From Eretmocerus hayati (taxonomy: Eukaryota > Arthropoda > Insecta > Hymenoptera > Aphelinidae), in the NCBI GenBank assembly GCA_029851415.1, contig CM056742.1, forward strand, positions 87,968,748 to 88,032,747: 64,000 nucleotides of DNA, in the 5' to 3' direction. The notes beneath the pieces were generated by a model. The model worked only from the letters and a program-made list of their open reading frames with translations, had not been told where the DNA came from and did not search any database. A program made the position numbers and the translations under genes. The number at the start of each line of letters is the position of its first letter. The first letter of the stretch is position 1. Of the stretch, positions 13,081-28,000 are shown one piece after another.

Positions 13081-16000
13081 CTGGAACGAAAAGAGCCAAA
13101 GGTCATTTCATACGTTCATGAGAGAGGTTAGCAAGTCCATTCGAAATCATATTCGTTTAATGCCAATCTCTTGAATGATTAACAGACTCGGAATTTCCGG
13201 AAGATTGAGAAGTGGAGATCAGCAAATCGACAAAATTTCAATTTCAACCAAAGGATTTTGAGACAAGATATCATCATATTGAGAATTTATGAGTTTTTCG
13301 ATGAATATTTCAATCTGAAACTCATCAAGAATCAAAGTCATGCAGACAGGACTCGCAAGAGTCACTCGTTTTAAAACCTTGAGCCAAGTATTTTAAGTGC
13401 CTTCCTTATTTCCCACCTTCTATCTCGCTAGCTCTGAATCAAGTTGTGGCACATGGTACATGCGCACGGAGATCTCGATTTGCGAAAAAAGCAATCGACG
13501 TCTATTTTAGATGGAACCGTATCGATGGAGGGGATGTTGACCGTGATTTGTGACTCTAAATGCTCACGAATTTTTAACCCTCAGTTGAAACACTATCTCC
13601 AAATACATAGTTGGCACACCTGGGTCGATTTAATTCAGGTTGAAAATCTGATGCTGTGGCCTCTACAGTCAGTCTCATGGCCTCAGAATTTATTGTAGCT
13701 CTTTTGACATGAATTTGATGAACCAATGTATCCCAATATATGCTAAGGTCACATGAAAAATTCCAAGTAATGCAAATGTCCCAAAAAATCCAAAAAAGCC
13801 TTTTTTCCCTATAAAATTCTAGAGGACACAATTTTTGATGCAATGAGCTAAATATTCAACTCAGTCATCACAAGATGAGGTGGATTTGGGGAAAGAATAG
13901 TGCAAGAGTGGCTCTTGGAGAAAGACTATTCATTCTGGCATGATTGGACACATAAATTGAGGATTCTTATTGTAACCTCCTATGTCGGAATGAATACCTT
14001 GCTCCATAGATCGACTAATGCGTTGTTCTTCTCTGATATATCATTGATTTCGAGATTACTCAGGGGATTTTCAGCTCTTTCCGCCAAAAAATGTGTTCTC
14101 TAGAATGTTTTTTTTTTTTTTTTTAGTGAAAAGACCATTTTTGCTTTTTTGGAACGATTTGTGTGTAAGAAATCCAATTTTTTGCACTTTGTCGTTCTTC
14201 TTTCGCATGGCTGTCAAATATATGATATTTGGCTGTATGGACGCAAATTCAGAGAAGAAGACAACGGATGTAACCGAAAACTATAAGTAGTTATGCGTGC
14301 ATACCCAATACACTTGAGTCCATTTGACCCATCTGTTATTTTGCTCGGCTATGGCGGAGTGAGTTTGGTCGGTGGCAGCGGCCACATGCAGCAAAACATT
14401 TGGCGCGAAAGCGCAATGGGAATTTGTATGGCCGCTAGGGCAAAGTCGCAAAGTCTTTCGCGATTCTCTTCATTTCAACTCAGCTGCAGTTATGGCTCTT
14501 TTAAATTTGGAAGGCAGTACAGGCATTGACACTCTGGCCACATGTTTGAACTTTGTAGGATTATTCTGGATCGTGAAACTTATGATTGGCTCAGGAATAA
14601 ATCACGAAAGCGCTCATCGGACTTGAATTTTTAGATCGTTCCCTTCACATTTCAGTATTTTTAAATGTATTCAAAATCGCACGAGATACCACGTGGTGAT
14701 CCTCACGACCGGAATGAATGTAGAATGGACTCTGATCGAACGACTGAGCAAAAATTACTTGAGAGCTTGTACTGCTTTGCGATGGCATCGGGTCACTTGG
14801 ATCCTCAGCAGCGTTTGGACTTTTTTTGATGTTTTCCACAGCTTTCAACTGGAGATACAGTTTTTTCAATTTATTCTGCGCTTTCAATTTTCTTTCCTGT
14901 CTGGTAGCTTCGGGTACCGCTGGATTATTGAACAGTACCATATAGTACCTAGGATCCAGGTAAATAGCTGCCAAGAAAGCGTCGTTCTCTAGGAGAGCTG
15001 GTTCTCTCGTCTCCATGGCGCGGTGTAGCTCTTGCGCGATCACTGTCTCCTGTTTTACCACGGTGAGCTTGCATCTGTACCAGGCTTCGAGAGCATCACC
15101 CGGAGTTAACTGCTCACCCTAGAACAATAGTTCGAGAATTCTAAATGACCTGTAGCCGTAATCAAGTCGGCTTGAGTCTTTCTTTGGTTACTGAATTTGA
15201 AACTCTATTGCTGAGAAAAATATATTGAAGTAAATGAGTGTCATGCAATCTCTTGGGATCTAATTTTTGCGATGCCAGATCAATCAATCAATCTACTTCT
15301 GAATCTGATGTGAAAAAATCAATTTCGTTTCATCAAGGAAAATTTGTGACCGATATCTCATCCCGCATGACAGTGAACAAGATATTGCTCCAGATTCGTA
15401 CTCAGTGGATTCAGAAACACAAGTAAATTGTATTTCATCATCCTTCCACGTTTTGACTCTTTTCGAGCTCCGATATTTCAGCAAAACCAATTAGATTGGT
15501 TGAAACCGACCTTGGATTTGGGATAGCCACCCATGTGTAGCACGGGTAGTGTGCTATTGCAGACTTTCTTTTTTGTGCGGCTGTTTAATTGAAAATGGCT
15601 ATGAGAAACAGAAAAGGTCACACAGATTCCAATACCCTGACAGCGTTATAAAACCAGTAATTGTGGAATTGGAAATTTTTGCGCGGGTCCACAACGATTG
15701 AGGAAGTAAGATCACCGAAAAATTCCGGGCAATTCCTTATAGCTCCGATTTAAGGAGTGAATAGTGCGATGGTCGTAAATTACCGTGTCTGAACTGGTAA
15801 AAGTCGTCTTCGACGTGAAGTTACACGGGAAGGAGAAAGAAGTTCAGAAGCCGAAAGATGGTCAAAGAACTTCACAGCTACTCAGCCAATACAGATGCAT
15901 GTTGACGACCTCAATGCATTGCGGAATACGTAGATAAACAGATGAGTTTCGCTTTCAGGCCACGTCACTCTTTTAGATAGATGGAAGGTGTAATAAGGTC

Positions 16001-19000
16001 ATATTTTGACGTATTCTTCAATATTCCAGCTTTTTGGGCCGAAAAGACCCCTCATGAAAAACTACTAGGAGCTGTGGATCTCTTGTAGCCGGAATTCGTC
16101 GTTAATTCAAGGTGGATGAACAGCCGACTGGATCTGATAATAAGACAGTTGTAGCTCAAGAAAATCGATTCATAAAAACACTGCACCGCTGCTGGAGCGA
16201 TCGAGTTGAAATTATTCACAGAAGTAATCCTATTGATCCAAATTAATCGAGAAATCAGAACATGTGCTCCAAATCCTTACAGGACGATTGATTTTCCTAA
16301 GAAATTAGATTACTCTATGCGCACTGAAGTTGCAAAAGAGCGAGAAATTTATTCATGTTTGTCGTATGGTGATAGCAAAATATAACTACTATCAAGACCA
16401 CGCGGGAGTGTATTCAACTTCCAAACCAAAGATGAATGCATTGTTCTCTGACACGAAAGAATATAATTTGATGGCTCACAAAAACCGGATTAATCGCTTA
16501 TTCACTGCGGTTGGCACTTTATATGCGGCAAACAAGACAAAATACTCAGATCAGAATGATTTGAAAATATTACGACGTATGATTCATCCTATAAACGACA
16601 TACTAACCGTACCTATAATGATCGCACGCCAAGAAGTGGTCCAGCATCAGATAGTCTAGCTGAGCGTCGCATAATTCGAAAATTTTGACAAAGGTAAACG
16701 GCACGAGCAATCAAAGCATGCAGGGAATTTTGGCTCGCGAAAGTCATTTGATTGCAAATATTGATGACATCTTACAGACCTGTAACTTTTTCGATGCTGC
16801 TTCAAATGGAGCCAAAGCGTTCAAACAGTTGTTGATGTTCTCCCACTCTGGAGCAGTGATCCGAAATTCCGGATGATCAGTAGCTAAATGAGCGCACAAA
16901 GCTCTGGCTCTTACTACACCCTTAAACATTTTGCAATTCGAGTTCCACCTCGTTACAACATCCAAAGGTGGTCTTGGTACTCCGAACTCTTCCCGGTGTT
17001 TATTCATAGATTCTTGTCTGAGGTTTTTAGCAACTTGCCGCACCTTTTTAAACAAAATAATATAATGTGCATAAGTTTCACTCATCAGCTCTTAATTCTC
17101 CTCTTTGACGTGATTTATATAAAAAAAGAGGTGTACAACGTTCACAACTTGTAAATACTTCATTTATGAAATTATGATGAATTTGATTGTGAAGCTAGAA
17201 TTTTTTTACGGCCCTGGAGAGACTGATAGCGAGGTCGGTAAAATGTTGATAATCGAGGAGGAATAAATGAATAGTCGAGAAAATTCACACACTTTGATAT
17301 CAATACGAATCAGTCATTGTTTGACTCACTCGGGGCGTGCACTGCTTTAGGTTCACTCGTTAGTGTATGCATATTGTCAAATTATATAGTAAGTTGAAAG
17401 CTCCTCGATCAAATTTAGAGAATTTTGAGGAGCAAACTCTTGAGGTTCAACCACTGCGTACTCGAAGCTCGATCAGATATTCCGTATGAAGCAACCCCAA
17501 AACCCAAGATGGCGAACCAACCCGCAAATAACTGGATGCTCTGGTTCCGATTCCGGTCGGTGAACAAAAATCAACCCAAAACCCAAGGAGCCAATCAAAC
17601 CCGCAGATAACCATACGCACGGATCGAAAAATCTGCCGAAGTAAATGAGCCTCAAATTCTGCAAATGATTGGATGCTTGGATTGGGAATTCGGTCTGAGG
17701 AAAGATCAACTCGAGAACCAAGGGAGGTAATCCAACCCGTAAATGACCGGATGCTCAGATTCGGAATAATATCGGGGATGAAATCAACCCCAGAACCTAG
17801 GAAGGCGATCAAACCCACAGATCATCGGATGCTCGGATGGAGAATTATGTACGGGGACAAATCTATCCCGGAACCTTGAGAGGCAATCAAACCCGTCGAT
17901 AACCGGTTGCTCGAACTGGAAATTATGGCGGAAGAGTTTCGACTCCGAAGTCTAGGGTGACGATCATATCCACAGATTACCATATGCTCGGATCGATGAA
18001 TCTGCCGCTGTAAAATCAATCCCAAAACTCGGAGCAGCAATCAAACCCGCAGGTGACCGGGTGCTTTCACCAAAAAATTCCGTCGAGAGGGGAGGGGAGG
18101 GGAAGATTTTCTCATATCCCAGAGAGGCAATCAAACCTGCAAGTAATGCTTGGAATGGAAATCATGTCGGAGGGGGGGGGGCGGGGTTAGCTCCAGAAGA
18201 AGGGAATTAAATACGCAGATAACCGCATACTCCGGCGAGGAATCCTCTTGGTGCGGAATCGACCCCATGAACCTGGGAAGGCAAACTAAACCACAGGTTA
18301 TACAATGCTAGAATTCGGAATTCTGTACGGAGAAGAACCAACCGTTGAACATAGGAAGACAATCGAACCCGGAAGTAACCTGATACTCGGACTTAGAATC
18401 ATATTGAGGAGATAATCTACCTCAAAATAAAGGAAGCAAATGAAACCCGCAGATAACCGTATGCTGAGAATCATGGAAGCAGTCAAATCTACAGGGATCT
18501 GAGACGGTTGTGGGGTTGCCTACACACAGGCACTTTTTATTCCAAGATGGCCGATGAAGGGGGTAATTTTAACATTGCGTGCATAGGCCGGTACGTGATT
18601 TCAAGTTCCTAGCTCACCCGGGTCGTCAAATCCCCATAGAACGCAGAATTCAGAAGAGCAGATCGTAACATAGATGTTCTGTGTTAGACCGAGTGAAAAG
18701 AGACGTCGATGAAGCAAACCCCTATCTTACCAATGCTAAATCTGTTCCGTTACGCAGCCATTTCACTCCTGTTCCCAGGCAACCCGACATCGATGTCAGA
18801 TCCCTATCCCAAAGCCTCACGAGCTGATCGAACCCGCTGATGACTGGATGCCCGAGATGGAAATCATGTCGGGGGAAAAGTCAACGCGCAAGCCTAGGAC
18901 GGCAATCAAATCCACAAATAATTGAATACTCGGACCGATCAATCTGCCGCTGCAAAAACAATCCCAAACCCCGGATCGGCAGACAAACCCGCAGATAACC

Positions 19001-22000
19001 GCATGCTCCAACGAGAATTCTTTAGAGCGAAGGGGGGAGGGGGTATCAACACCAGAACCCAGGAAAGCAGTCATACCCGCAGGTAATAGAATCCTTGGAC
19101 TGGGAATTATGTTGGGGGAGGAATATATTCCAAACCAGTAAGGCAATTAAATGAGCAAGAGACCGTAAAGTTCAGCGGGGAATTCCCTCGTGCCAAATCA
19201 ACTCCATAAACCCAGGGAGGCAATCCAAACCATAAGTAACCCAATGCAGAATTCGAAATTCTGTTCGGAAAAAAACCAATTGTTGAACCTGGGTAGGCAA
19301 TCAAATGCGGAAATAACCGGATACTCGGACTGGAAATCATATCGAAGGAACAATTCACCTAAAAAAGAAGGAAGCACATGAATTTCGCAGATAACCGAAT
19401 GTCGAAAATCATAAATGGAATCAAATCTATCCCAAAGCCTCACCAGCTGATCAAACCTGCTGATAACTGGATGCCCGAGATGGAATATACGTCGGGAGAA
19501 AAGTCAACCACCAAACCTAGAAAGGCGATCAAATCCATGGATGAAACTATATGCTCAAACCGATAAATCTGCCACTGTGAAACCAATACCAAGAGCCGGA
19601 GAAGCAATCCAACTCGTTCATTCCAAACCCTTGGACTGACAATTCTGTCATGGGGCAAGTCAACCCCATAACTCGGAGGGGGGGGGGGGTCATACGCGAA
19701 AATAACCGGGCCCCGGGACGGAAATCCTGTTGGAGGTATGTCAACTCCAGGAAGAAGTCAACTAACCCCGCAAATAACCGTACGCTTGGACCGAAATGCT
19801 GTCGATGCAAAATCGACCCCAAAAACTCTGGGAGGCAATCAAACCCGCTAACAATCAGATTCTCAGACTGCATATCCCTCCCTGGAGAAAATCAACCTCA
19901 GGACCCAGGTGGACAATTCAACTCCCAGATGAGCGGATGCTCGGGCGGATAATTCTGTTAAGGTGAAATTGACCCGATGTACTTGAAAAGGCAATCTAGC
20001 CTATAGGTAACTCGATGCAAGGATTCAGAATTCTGTCAGGAGAAAAATCAACTGTTCAACCTCAAAAGGCAATCAAACCCGCAGATAACCGGATGCTCAG
20101 ATTGAGAATCAGATGGAGGGGATAATAGATCACGAAACTTAGGAAACCCAATGGAACCCGCAGACAACCTCATGCCGGGACTGAAAATTATGTAAGAACA
20201 CGAATCTATCCCGAAACCTTGGAAGGCAATGAAACCCACCGATAACCGGTTGCTCGGACTGTGAACCATGCCGGGAAAAAATCAATCCTGAAGCCTAGGG
20301 AGGCGATCAGATCCAAAGACAACCATACGCTCGGATCGATGAATCTACCGCTGTAAATCTAATCGCAAAATCCAGAGAGACAATCCAACTCGCGAATCCC
20401 AGACCCTAAGACTGAAAAGTCAGTCGGGTGAAAAGTCAACCCCATGACTCGCGGGGGGGGGGGGGGTCGAACCTGGAAGTAATCGGGTCTCCGGATCGGA
20501 AATTCTGTTGGAGGTGTATCTTCTCCAGAACCTAAGAAGTCATCCAAACCCACAAGTCACCGTATGTGTGGACCGAAAATTCTGTCGGTGCAAAATTGAC
20601 TGGAAAAACGCTGGAAGGCAATCGAACCCGCAAACAAGCAGATTCTCAGACCGTGAATCTCTCCCGGGGAGTAATCAACCCCAGAACCCAGGAGGGACAT
20701 CCAACCCATATATAACCGGATCCTTGGGCGGGAAGTCCTGTTGGCGCAAAATTGACCCCATGAACCCAGAAAGGCAATCCAACCCACAGGTAACCGATTG
20801 CTATGGTTCGAAATTCTGTCAGGTAAAAAATCAACCGTAAAATCTAGGGAAACAGTTCAAACCGCGTGTAGCTGGATAATCCGGCTAATAATTCTGTCGG
20901 GGGAAAAGTCAACGCCAGAACCCAGCAGGGTGATCCGACTCGCTAATAACCGACTAGAAATCATGTCGTGATAGAAATCAACTCCAAAACCTCGGGAAGG
21001 CAATGAAACTCGCAGGCCAATTTGACCGGGTACATCTAGGATATGTATTACATTCTATGCGTCTACCTCTGCTTTCGCCGTCGCATCATTTAGGGGTCGA
21101 CACAGAGATTGCATTGAAAGTCTCTTGATTTCCTGAATGAAGCCAGAGCCACTCTCTTGGGATCTCTTCACATCATGCCATCAGAATCGGATGATTTCGC
21201 AGTTCACCATACTCTATGTGACCACGTGATATAAGATATCCATTCTCCTTCAGCCTGTGCATTCTGTGGAGGACTCCACAATGATCCAGAGTGAACACTT
21301 CTCACGAGACGGCATAAAACTCAACGGTGTTGGATTTTTCGTTCATTGTCAAGAATTGAATTTTCATAATGTTAGTATAAGCAAATCGCAAAACTATTCA
21401 TCACATTACCATAACCTCTATTAAATCAGAGTGTTTCCACGGAGATCGAATGGATAACTCCGCGTCATAAAATTTTGAAACAGTGACGCAATCAACGAGT
21501 GGAATCCAGAAGTACTGTGTCAACAGAGTTTAGTTAAATTCGCACATACATGGATGAGTGTGCCCGACTTGCCACTATCAAACCATTTTTTCAACAATTC
21601 TGTTCTTTGTCAACATATTCCAATTTGTTTTCAGATCATTTTGAAGCTTCTTTCGAGGACTTTGGGATGAGTGAAAGTGCCCCTGATGTAGAAGGAGTGG
21701 AGTTGATCTATCTTCATTCCCTCTGACAGAATTTACGGGCTGAGCATCCGGTCATTTGCAGTTTTGATTCCTCTCATGAGTTTTGGGGCTGATATGCCTT
21801 CGACAGGAATCTCGATCCGAACTCTCGGCTATTCGCAAGTTGGAGTGCCCCACGGTTCTTGAGCTGGATTTGTCACAATCAGATTCTGTACTCTCAGGTT
21901 CGATCTCCTTCCTAGAATTCGAGGTCTCGCGAATTGGACGGCAGTCCCCGGTTTTGGAGTTAAGTTTCTCATCGACGTAATTTTGGTCCGAGTATCCGGT

Positions 22001-25000
22001 TCCGGGGTTGATTTCTCCCCCGACATGATTTTCAGCCTGAGTATCCGGTTATTCGCCAGTAGGATTGCCCTCCTTGACACAGGGATTTAAGTTCCAGATG
22101 TGGCTACGTGGCCGTAAATATCGCACGCGAACGACCACATTCGCGTTCACAAATTCCCCCACGTATTCAAGCCCGAGAGCTGTCCCGTTCGCGTACACAA
22201 CCAGGCGTCTCAGAGTGCCCTAGACTCACGATTCGCGTACGCAAATTTGAGACAACGATTGGAACTACTCGAATATGCGTATGCTCATGGTAAAAGCACC
22301 CAAAATTCGCGTATGTAACCGATTTTTAAAAGTTCGCGTACGCGATTCACCTGATGCACCGATACCAATCCATCCGCATACGAATGGTCTCAAAAAGATT
22401 CGCATACGCGAATTCGTGTATGAGGCATTTGCCTCCAGAAATCGCGTGCGTGAACCACAATTCCATTATCCGCGTACGCTGACCGACTTTTAGAGATTCG
22501 CGTGTAAAATCTTTCCAACCGGAATCAGCGTGCAATAACAAATCCATCGGGAGTCACGTGCGTAAACCGTCTCGCAGACATTCGCGTGTGGGCCTCTCCT
22601 TTCAGAATTCACGTGAATGAACCACGATTTCATTATTCGCGTACGCTAACCGACTCATGGAGATTTGCGCACACGACTTCACGTATAAGGTCACTCCTCC
22701 CGAAATTCGCGTGCGATCGACAATCCGCCGATTAACGCGTACTCGAAGTTGCGTATGAATCTCTCCTTCCAGGATTCATGTGAGTGGACTACAATTTCGT
22801 GATTCACGTACGCTAACCAACTCGTAGAAATTTGCGCACGCGAATTTGAATATGATCCGCTTAAGGATAGTCGCATACGCGAACCATCACGCGGAGATTT
22901 GCGCACCCGAATTTGCGTATGAAACTGCTCATGGACTGCCGCGTACGCAAACAGTCTCGCAGATATCCGCGTACGCGAATCCACGTATAGCGCAAGAATT
23001 AATACTGCAGAATCCCCGTTGATAGACCACAATCTTGATATTTCCGTATGCTAACCGACTGGTAGAGATTCGCGTACAAGATCTCTCCTCCCGGAACTCA
23101 CGGGTAAGAACCAGGGAGCTAATATTCGCGTACGCACAATGACCTGTAGAAATTCGCGTGCGTGAATAAGCCTTTAAAACCGCTTTCTACAGAATTAGCG
23201 TGTATGAGCCTCAATCCCATCGTTCGCGTACGCTAACCAACCCGTAAAGCTTTGCGTATGCGAATTCGCGTATGAGATCTCCCTCTGCGGAACTCGGAAG
23301 CGATCACCAATACATCGATCGTCACAGACGCGAGTCATCTCGCGAAGATTCGCAAACGTGAATATCTGGCCAAGATTCACGTACGCGGGATTTCATGTGT
23401 GAACCATAGCTCCATTGTTCGCGTACGCTAACTGACTACGATACATTCGCGCACGCGAATTTGCGTATGAGAACAACAATTCCGTTATTTGTGTGCGCTC
23501 ACTGACTACTGAGAATTTTCGTACGCGAAATCTTGGTCAGATCTCACCGTCCAGGATTCGAGTAAGTGAATCACAATTACATTATCCGCGTACGCTAAAC
23601 GACATGTAGAGATTCGCGTATAAGATCTTCCCAAGCGGGATTCGCGTGCAATTACAAATCCATCGGTAGTCACGTGCGTGAACCGTCTCGTAGAGATTCG
23701 CGTGTGGGCCTCTTTTTCCAGGATTCACGTGAATGAACCACAATTCCATTATTCGCGTACGCTAACCGACTCATAGAGATTCGCGTACGCGACTTCACGT
23801 ACAAGATCGCTCCTCCCGGAACTCACGGGTAAGAACCAAGGAGCTAATATTTGCGTACGCGCAACGACTGGTAGAGATTCGCGTGCGCGAGTAAGCCTTT
23901 AAAACCGCTCTCTACAGAATTAGCGTGTGTGAGCCACAATTCCATCGATCGCGTATGCTAACCAACTCGTAAAGCTTTGCGTATGCGAATTCGCGTATAA
24001 GATCTCCCCTTACAGAACTCGCAAGCGATCATCAATACATTGATCGTCACAGACGCGAGTCATCTCGCAAAGATTCGCAAACGTGAATACCTGGCCAAGA
24101 TTCACGTACGCGGGATTTCATGTGTGAACCACTCTCTCAACATGAATCAGCTAACACGAACGGATTTTGACTGAAAATCAGATATTTTAGCTGATTCTCA
24201 GCTATTGTAGCTGATTTTCGGTTAAGATCCGTCCACGTTAGCTGAAAATCAGCTAAAATAGCTTATTCATGTTGAGAGAGCACAGTTCCATTGTTTGCGT
24301 ACGCTAACTAACTACGATAGATTCGCGTACGCGAATTCGCGCGTGAGTACAACAATCCCACTATTTATGTGCGCTCACTGACTACCGAGAATTTTCGTAC
24401 GCGAAATCTTGGTTAAATCTCACCCTCCAGGATTCGAGTGAGTGAACCACAATTACATTATTCGCGTACGCCAACCGACTAATAAGGATTTGCGTAAGCA
24501 AGTTGAGGAATGAGATTCTTCCGCCCGGAATTTACTTGTAAAAAAAAGAACCCTAATATTCGCGCACGCAGATATTGGCGTTCTGCTCCTTACACGCGTT
24601 CTGGAACTGAGAGAGATCCATACGTGAATTCGCGTACGCGAATTTTCACAAGCCGGTTAGCGTACGCGAACAATGAAATCGTTGTTGTCATACGCGAATA
24701 TTCAGGTGTCAGTTTGAGTATGCGATGAACGAAACTGTGGCTCACATACGCGAATTCGGAAGAAAGCGGTTCTAAACGGTTTCCAATCTCTGCGACTTGG
24801 TTAGCGTACGCAAATAATGAAATTGTACTTCACTCGCGTGAATTCTGGAACGAGAGACCCATACGCCAATTCGCGTACGCGAATCTCTGCTAGACGCTTC
24901 GCGTACACGACAATCGATGGATTGGTGATCGCACTTGAATTCCGGAAGGAGAGATTTCGTATGCAAATTCGCGTCCGCGAATCTTTACAAGTCGGTCAGC

Positions 25001-28000
25001 ATACGCGGATGATAGAATTGTGGTTCACTCACGCGAATTCTGGTGGGAGATGTCTCATACACGAGTTCGAGTTAGACCATTCGCATACGCGAATATCCAC
25101 GAGTCGGTTAGCGTACGCGAATAATGTAATCGTGGTTCTCATACGCGAATAATCATGTGTCAGTTCGAGTACGTGATGAACGAAACTGTGGCTCACACAC
25201 GCGAATTCGGGAGAAAGCGCTTGCAAACGGTTATACGCGAAGTCACGTACGCGAATCTCTACGACTTGGTTAGCGCACCCAAATAATGAAAAAGTGGTTT
25301 ACTTGCGCGAACTCTGGAGGGAAACACCTCATATACGAATTCGTGTACGCGAATCTCTTCGAGGCTGTTCGCGTGCGCGACTATCCCTGGATTGGTGTAG
25401 GTGCATCAGGTGAATCGCGTACGCGAATTCTCAAAGCTCGGTTACATACACGGATTTTGATAGCTTCCATCATTAACTTACGCGAGTTTGGGTAGTTTCA
25501 ATCATTATCTCGAATTTACGTACGCGAATAGTGAGCCTAGAGCACTCTGCAAGGCCTGGTTTTGTACGTGAATGAGACAGCTCTCGGGCTTAGTTACATG
25601 GGAGAATCTGCGTGCGCAAATGTCTCGTCCGCGCATAATAGCTACGGTCGCGTAGCCACACCGTAATTTCTCCCAAAGCAGAATTTTCAGTCTGAGCATC
25701 CGGTTCCTTGCGGGTTTCGAGGTTCATTTTTCACCGGCAGATTTTTCGGATTAATCCTACGATTATCTGTGGTTCTGATCGCCTCCCTAGGTTTCGGGAT
25801 CGATTTTCCCCCGGATATAATTTTCAGTTTGAGCATCCGGTTTTCTGCGGGTTTGATGGCCTCCCTAGATTTTGAGGTTGATCCTTCCCCCGACAGGATT
25901 TTCAGACGAGCATCCGGTTATATCCAGGTGTGATTGCCTTCCTATGTTTCGGGGTCGATACTTCCTTCAACATAATCCCCAGTCCGAGTATCCAGCTATC
26001 TACGAGTTTGATTGTCTTCCTAGCTTTTCGGATTGATTCCCCCTCCGCCCTAATTTTTAGTCCGATCGTCAGGTTATCCGCAGATATGATTGCCTCTCTA
26101 GCTTCTGGGGCATTTTTCTCTCACCGACAGGATTCTGAGTCAGATCACCCGATTAGTTGTGCGTTGGACCGCTTTCTTGGATTTTGGGGTTGCGTTATAC
26201 GGTATGTCTGATTCGAACATTGAGTATGCATTGGTTAAATCCTAACAATTAGTCCTTCAAAATCGTCAAAATTCGGTCTAGGAGCTGTACATTATAATCC
26301 ATATCTCAACAATATGCATGCTAACGTGTGAGCGTAAATTAGGGTGTGTCCACAAATGAAGCGGATGGCGCAGCTCACAGCACACGCGCTGGCGCTCACT
26401 TCACCGGCCTACACGCTTTCTATGCCCCAAAACTTCCTGAGTTAGTGAATTTTCTATAATTTAGCCATAACCCCATGCATCAACAAGTTATGATGCATAT
26501 GGGAAACATATGAAACCGCTCAGTGAGCCCACGTCACACGGCGCAGCTCACGGCTCACGCGCTGGGGCTCACTTGGACAGCCACATACGTTTCCCATGCA
26601 TCATAACTTTCTGATGCATGGGATTACGGTTGGATTATAAAAATCTCCCCACCTCAAGAAGTTTTGAGACATCGAAAGCATACAGACCGGCGAAGTAAGT
26701 GCTAGCGGGGATGCCGTGAGCTGCGCCATGCGCGGTGCGCTGCACCATGTGCTTCATTTGTGGACACACCCTAACAGCATGTACGCTAGCTCACTGGGCC
26801 GGCCTATATGCACCACAACTTTTTGATGCATGGGATCATGGCTAAATTATAGAAATATCACAACTTCAAAGACTTTCGAGGCATGAGATACGTATAGGCC
26901 GGTGATACGAGCGCCAGCGTGATTGCCGTAGGCTGCGCTATTTGTAATGCACGTCAGCCAGTCAAAGCGCGTGGCGAGCCAGTGATCAACCCGTTGAAAA
27001 CTCGTGACTATATCTCGTCGAGTATTTAGTGCAAATTCATGTAACTTCGCTAATCGCCCAAAAGCGAGGAACCTCGTAGGCAGTGCGCGAATTCTATTTT
27101 TTACAAAGTTGTTATCACCCAAACAACGGAGAATTACCAAAAAAAATGATGGCCTGTTCTATCACAGTATGCATCGAAGAAAAATCTAAGATTCTTTCCA
27201 AACCCAACTGGTGACGAAAATTTGCAACAACTCAAGATCATGTATTGAACTAATCTGTGCTTGTGCTTGTAAAAATTTAGCTCATCTAATCATATCTCAT
27301 AATACCTTGTTCGAGGTTTCAGTCATATTTTTCTTCATCACGTCCAGAACGCACAACTGTAGCGTATGAGCAGCACACCTCACACTTTCAATTTGGCCAT
27401 CGTTAAGGGATATCTGGAGGTGATCCGAAGCATTATCATCTTCGCTCTCTCGTTCCACCTCTTCATCGTCAGTGTCACTGTCATCGTCGTTTTCGGAACT
27501 TATACCTTCATACTCGATGAATCGATCCGTTTGAGCTGAACGAAGTAATTTGGCTAACTTCACCACGTTTCGTCCGTTGTCGCTAGTGAGTGTGTAAATT
27601 TGCTGGACTATTATACCGAAAGGTTTCAAGATATCCATGGTAACTTCTTGTAAGTGCTCCGACGTATGTCTCGCAGTAAGTACTTTAACACCCAGTGTTC
27701 TTATCTGCAACATTCTATCTTTTACGAATTGCACATTCACTGCGACATAGGACTTATCATGCCGAGTAGCCACATCAATCTTCAAACTGAAAACTTGTAT
27801 CTGGAATAGAAAATTTCTCATTGAGTAGGATTTAAGGGCATGTCAAAGTCAACTCTTACCGACACTTTAAATCTTCACTTATTACATTTTTTCCACAAAA
27901 TCTACGAGATATATGAAAAAAGTGCTCCCAAGAAGCCCTGCTACGACTTCAAATCTATCGTTTAAAAAAAAAGATACCAGTGGATTGAGTGAATATAGCT

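Noticed and set aside
13574..13700. Separate gene on the plus strand (84-codon frame from 13,444)
   Set aside because: It overlaps the degenerate piggyBac-like MITE and lies in a transposase intron; no family match.
22086..25660. CRISPR-like array of palindromic repeats
   Set aside because: Units are diverged, spacers are not unique and regular, no cas genes exist, and the genome is eukaryotic.
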